Assembly (NCBI GenBank): GCA_016928935.1
Contig: JAFGJU010000108.1
Coordinates: 1 to 7,506 of the forward strand
Length of the DNA stretch: 7,506 nucleotides
Reading direction: 5' to 3'
Origin: Candidatus Eiseniibacteriota bacterium
GTDB taxonomy: Bacteria > Eisenbacteria > RBG-16-71-46 > JAFGJU01
Position 1 is the first letter of the stretch, and every line of letters starts with the position of its first letter. Below the pieces are notes generated by a model. The model was not told where the DNA came from. It saw only the letters and a program-made list of their open reading frames with translations, and ran no database searches. Of this stretch, positions 5,476 to 7,506 are shown in pieces. The translations under genes and the position numbers were made by a program.

Positions 5476-6291
5476 GTGCACCTTCTTCTGAACGTCTTTC
5501 CTGTCGTAATGACGGTTGCGGAACGGGCCGGGGCGGAAGGCCCGCCCGAGGTCCCCAACATAGTCACAATTTTGTACGACCAGTTCAGCTCTTATGGGTT
5601 CGCGCAGTTCCTCCACCATTGGGAGAACGTCTTCTTCTCCGTCCTCATAGCAATCCTCCTGGGCGTGGTATCGTACGTTGCCTCCAGGAGACCCGCGGTG
5701 ATACCTCGGGGGCTCCAGAATTTCATGGAGTGGGTGGTGGAAGGGTTGAACAGCTTCGTCTGCGGCATTCTGGGCAGAGAGGGCAGCCGGTACGTGCCGT
5801 TTCTGGGCACGCTCTTCATCTACATCCTGTGCATGAACCTGTTCGGGCTGATTCCCGGGATGAAGTCACCCTCCTCCAGCATTGACACCACGGCTGCGCT
5901 GGCAATAACGGTTTTCGCGTACGTGCAATACACTGGTGTACGGAGGCTCGGGATACTGGGATACCTGGACCATTTTGCAGGCAACCCGCGCGACGTAATC
6001 GGCATCTTGCTGGTTCCGCTGATGTTCCCGTTGCACATAATAAGCGAGCTGGCCAAGCCGCTCAGCCTTTCCCTTCGACTTTTCGGGAACATCCTGGGCG
6101 AGGACGTGTTGATAGCCGTGTTCGTGGGGCTGGGAGTGACCATGGTCGCCTTTTTGCACCTGCCGGTCGGGATTCCCCTCCACTTTCCGTTCGTTTTTCT
6201 GGCGATGCTGACGAGCGTGGTTCAGGCGCTTGTGTTCGCTTCTTTGAGCACAATATACTTCTTGATGATGCTTCCGCACGAGGAACACTAA
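5476..6291 (+). CDS. atpB: F1Fo ATP synthase subunit a
   Basis: A 271-residue integral membrane subunit forming the proton half-channels against the c-ring. The diagnostic helix KPLSLSLRLFGNILGE contains the essential Arg (R201, codon 6076-6078; R210 in E. coli) and Glu at the E. coli E219 position. The last helix VVQALVFASLSTIYFLMM keeps Gln at the Q252 position. The H245-equivalent is Ala. The upstream motif YVPFLGTLFIYILCMNLFGLIPG is also typical. GTG 5476 is chosen because GGAGG (5467-5471) lies just upstream. The frame is open to 5380, but that segment is Arg/Gly-rich and overlaps atpI, while ATG 5509 has no ribosome-binding site. Length suits the family (about 230-290). Confidence 0.93.
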   Translation: MHLLLNVFPVVMTVAERAGAEGPPEVPNIVTILYDQFSSYGFAQFLHHWENVFFSVLIAILLGVVSYVASRRPAVIPRGLQNFMEWVVEGLNSFVCGILGREGSRYVPFLGTLFIYILCMNLFGLIPGMKSPSSSIDTTAALAITVFAYVQYTGVRRLGILGYLDHFAGNPRDVIGILLVPLMFPLHIISELAKPLSLSLRLFGNILGEDVLIAVFVGLGVTMVAFLHLPVGIPLHFPFVFLAMLTSVVQALVFASLSTIYFLMMLPHEEH

Positions 6292-6294
6292 CAG

Positions 6295-6300
6295 AGGAGG
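6295..6300 (+). promoter_or_regulatory. Strong ribosome-binding site for atpE
   Basis: AGGAGG lies 7 bases before ATG 6308, a full anti-Shine-Dalgarno match at near-ideal spacing. It is among the strongest in the operon. High translation of atpE is expected because each synthase contains many c subunits. Confidence 0.8.
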
Positions 6301-6307
6301 TTCGAGC

Positions 6308-6541
6308 ATGCCGTTCCAGAGTGCACTCGGTTTTGCGGTTCCGCTCGCGGTCGCGATCGCGGCCCTCGGCTCCGCCATCGGCTTGGGAAGGATGGGGGCG
6401 GCCGCAATGGAGGCCATCGGCAGGCAGCCGGAGGCGGCGTCGAAAATCCAGCTCGCAATGATCATCGGCTTTGCGTTCGTGGAAGCTCTGACTATCTACG
6501 CCCTGGTCACGATGTTCATTCTTCAGGGCAAGATCAGCTGA
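6308..6541 (+). CDS. atpE: F1Fo ATP synthase subunit c
   Basis: A 77-residue helical hairpin that forms the rotor ring. TM1 carries a Gly-rich packing pattern (G21, G25, G27, G30), the polar loop has the invariant R39-Q40-P41, and TM2 carries the ion-binding carboxylate E59 (FAFVEALTIYALV). Aligned by eye to the Na+-type Ilyobacter c subunit, the Gln32 ligand position is L26 and the Ser66 position is A60, so Na+ ligands are missing and the ring should carry protons. The length is ordinary and there is no presequence beyond a short MPFQS. It begins 16 bp after atpB. Confidence 0.95.
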   Translation: MPFQSALGFAVPLAVAIAALGSAIGLGRMGAAAMEAIGRQPEAASKIQLAMIIGFAFVEALTIYALVTMFILQGKIS

Positions 6542-6665
6542 CGTTCGATTCGGTCAGGCGGGGCCGTGAGTGGCGGTAAGCGCTGCCGGAATGCGACCGG
6601 CCGTCCGCGCCTCCGGCCTTAGGTTGCGGCCTCAACAAGACGGGTCAGTCCGTCCGAAGGCGTGT
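6542..6665 (+). other. Intercistronic spacer between atpE and atpF with two predicted stem-loops
   Basis: This 124-base gap is long for this operon. In RNA, GGCGGT (6572-6577) can pair with GCTGCC (6582-6587) around the loop AAGC, using two G-U pairs. GGCCG (6599-6603) can pair with CGGCC (6614-6618) around a 10-base loop. Neither is followed by a T-run, so these are not intrinsic terminators. They may protect the 3' end of an atpE-containing transcript or lower downstream expression, which would help set c-subunit stoichiometry; this is inference. The atpF frame is open through part of the spacer, but no subunit-b-like residues are seen before ATG 6666. Confidence 0.45.
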
Positions 6666-7160
6666 ATGGAGCTCGACTACGGTCAGATCGTTGCTCAGAT
6701 AATCGGGTTTCTGGTGGTGCTGTGGATAATGAACAGATTCGCCTGGAAGCCCTTCCTCAAGATACTGGACGACAGAAAAGCCAGGATTCAGACGGACCTG
6801 GCCGACGCCGAGGGCAAGCGCGCGGGCGCGGAGAAGCTGGAACAGCAGTACCAGGAGAAGCTCCGCGAGATAGACGCTGAGGCTCGCGCCCGCATCCAGG
6901 CGGCGGTGAAGAACGCCGAGAAGATCGCCGCGGAAATAAAAGACGAGGCCAGGCAGGACGTGAAGGGGATCCTGGACAGGGCCAGGGACGAGATTGAACG
7001 CGACAAGGCGGAGGCGCTGGTGGCGCTCAGGAACGACGTCGTCAGCATGGCTCTCAGGGCCTCGGAAAAGGTCCTCAAGGAGAACCTGGACGAGACCAGG
7101 CACAGGAAGGCCATCGCCGACTTCGTCAAGAACATGGAAAGCATAGATGAGCAACCTTAG
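6666..7160 (+). CDS. atpF: F1Fo ATP synthase subunit b
   Basis: A 164-residue peripheral-stalk subunit with one N-terminal transmembrane helix (about 6-25, GQIVAQIIGFLVVLWIMNRF). The family motif WKPFLKILDDRKARI (27-41) follows, then a continuous charged Ala/Glu/Lys/Arg coiled coil to residue ~155 that dimerises and contacts F1 through delta. ATG 6666 with AAGG (6657-6660) 5 bases upstream gives the usual length; an upstream in-frame start at 6570 would add 32 Arg-rich residues before the membrane helix and is rejected. Only one b-type gene is visible before atpH, so there is no b/b' pair here. It overlaps atpH by 14 bp. Confidence 0.93.
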   Translation: MELDYGQIVAQIIGFLVVLWIMNRFAWKPFLKILDDRKARIQTDLADAEGKRAGAEKLEQQYQEKLREIDAEARARIQAAVKNAEKIAAEIKDEARQDVKGILDRARDEIERDKAEALVALRNDVVSMALRASEKVLKENLDETRHRKAIADFVKNMESIDEQP

Positions 7161-7506
7161 CGTCCCAAGAAAGTACGCATCCGCGCTCTTCCAGCTCGCG
7201 TGGGAGGGCGGCGTCGCGTCAGGCGTCCGGGGAGACCTGGAAGGCGTGGCGGGACTGCTGCGCGAATCGCCCCAACTGGCGTCCTTCCTGGAGTCGCCGG
7301 ACATCTCTCAGAGCGAGAAGGCGCGGGTCCTGGAGCGGGCCCTCGCGGGCAGGGTCGAAGAAGCGGTGATTCCGTTCTTGCTCCTTCTCCTGAAGCGCCG
7401 GAGGATCGGGCTCCTGCCCGAGATCCTGGCGGAGTTCGAGAGGCTGGACGAGGAAAAACGCGGCGTCCAGCGGGCGGAGGTGGTGACCGCCGTCCCGCTC
7501 AGCAGC
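7147..7506 (+). CDS. atpH: F1Fo ATP synthase subunit delta, 3' end beyond the window
   Basis: The frame from ATG 7147 stays open to the window edge: 120 codons of an expected ~180. The start MSNLSVPRKYASALFQLAWEG matches the delta/OSCP N-terminal helix ('RRYAxALFELA'), which binds the top of the F1 alpha subunits. Later helices EKARVLERALAG and AVIPFLLLLLKRRRIGLLPEIL, then a start of the C-terminal strand region (RAEVVTAVPLSS), are also typical. The start overlaps the atpF coding end, with GGAAAG (7136-7141) 5 bases upstream, implying translational coupling. The order atpF-atpH predicts atpA just beyond the window. Confidence 0.92.
   Translation, partial: MSNLSVPRKYASALFQLAWEGGVASGVRGDLEGVAGLLRESPQLASFLESPDISQSEKARVLERALAGRVEEAVIPFLLLLLKRRRIGLLPEILAEFERLDEEKRGVQRAEVVTAVPLSS

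Overview
The window is a high-GC, densely coding bacterial segment with every convincing gene on the + strand. It holds two functional units. Positions 232-4220 form a compact chemosensory/second-messenger operon: a CheW-like adaptor, a membrane-anchored MCP-type signalling protein, a second CheW-like adaptor, and a REC-GAF-HD-GYP response regulator. Positions 4724-7506 form the start of an F1Fo ATP synthase operon in the order AtpZ-like, AtpI-like, atpB (a), atpE (c), atpF (b), atpH (delta). The last gene runs off the right edge. A 503-base non-coding stretch separates the units, and 231 bases precede the first gene.

The organism is a bacterium with a proton-type F-ATPase carrying one b subunit. 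Arginine is often coded by AGG/AGA and isoleucine by ATA despite the high GC, which is unlike typical high-GC Proteobacteria or Actinobacteria. Together with a probable sigma-54 promoter and the c-di-GMP/chemosensory module, this fits a didermic deep-branching or candidate-phylum lineage, or a deltaproteobacterium-like one. No finer placement can be supported from the sequence alone.

In the first unit, the genes are separated by 10 bp or less or overlap, so they are probably co-transcribed. The MCP-like protein has only a short loop between two membrane segments, so it has no obvious extracytoplasmic ligand domain, and its hairpin tip is shortened. No CheA, CheR or CheB lies in the window. 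The terminal regulator keeps its phospho-acceptor Asp and a complete HD-GYP motif, so the likely output is phosphorylation-controlled c-di-GMP hydrolysis, with a kinase encoded elsewhere or outside the window.

In the second unit, the small membrane proteins AtpZ and AtpI precede the Fo and stalk genes. The a-subunit Arg and c-subunit Glu needed for ion translocation are present, and the c subunit lacks the usual Na+ ligands. A 124-base gap between atpE and atpF holds two predicted stem-loops, whereas most neighbouring genes abut or overlap.

The most interesting non-coding observation is that each unit has, upstream, a sequence matching 10 of the 12 defined sigma-54 (-24/-12) positions with exact GG-N10-GC spacing. 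Each is itself preceded, about 130-150 bp upstream, by a good palindrome. That is the layout expected of an enhancer-dependent promoter. It is plausible for the chemosensory operon and more speculative for the ATP synthase operon, where a sigma-70-like site lies closer to the gene.
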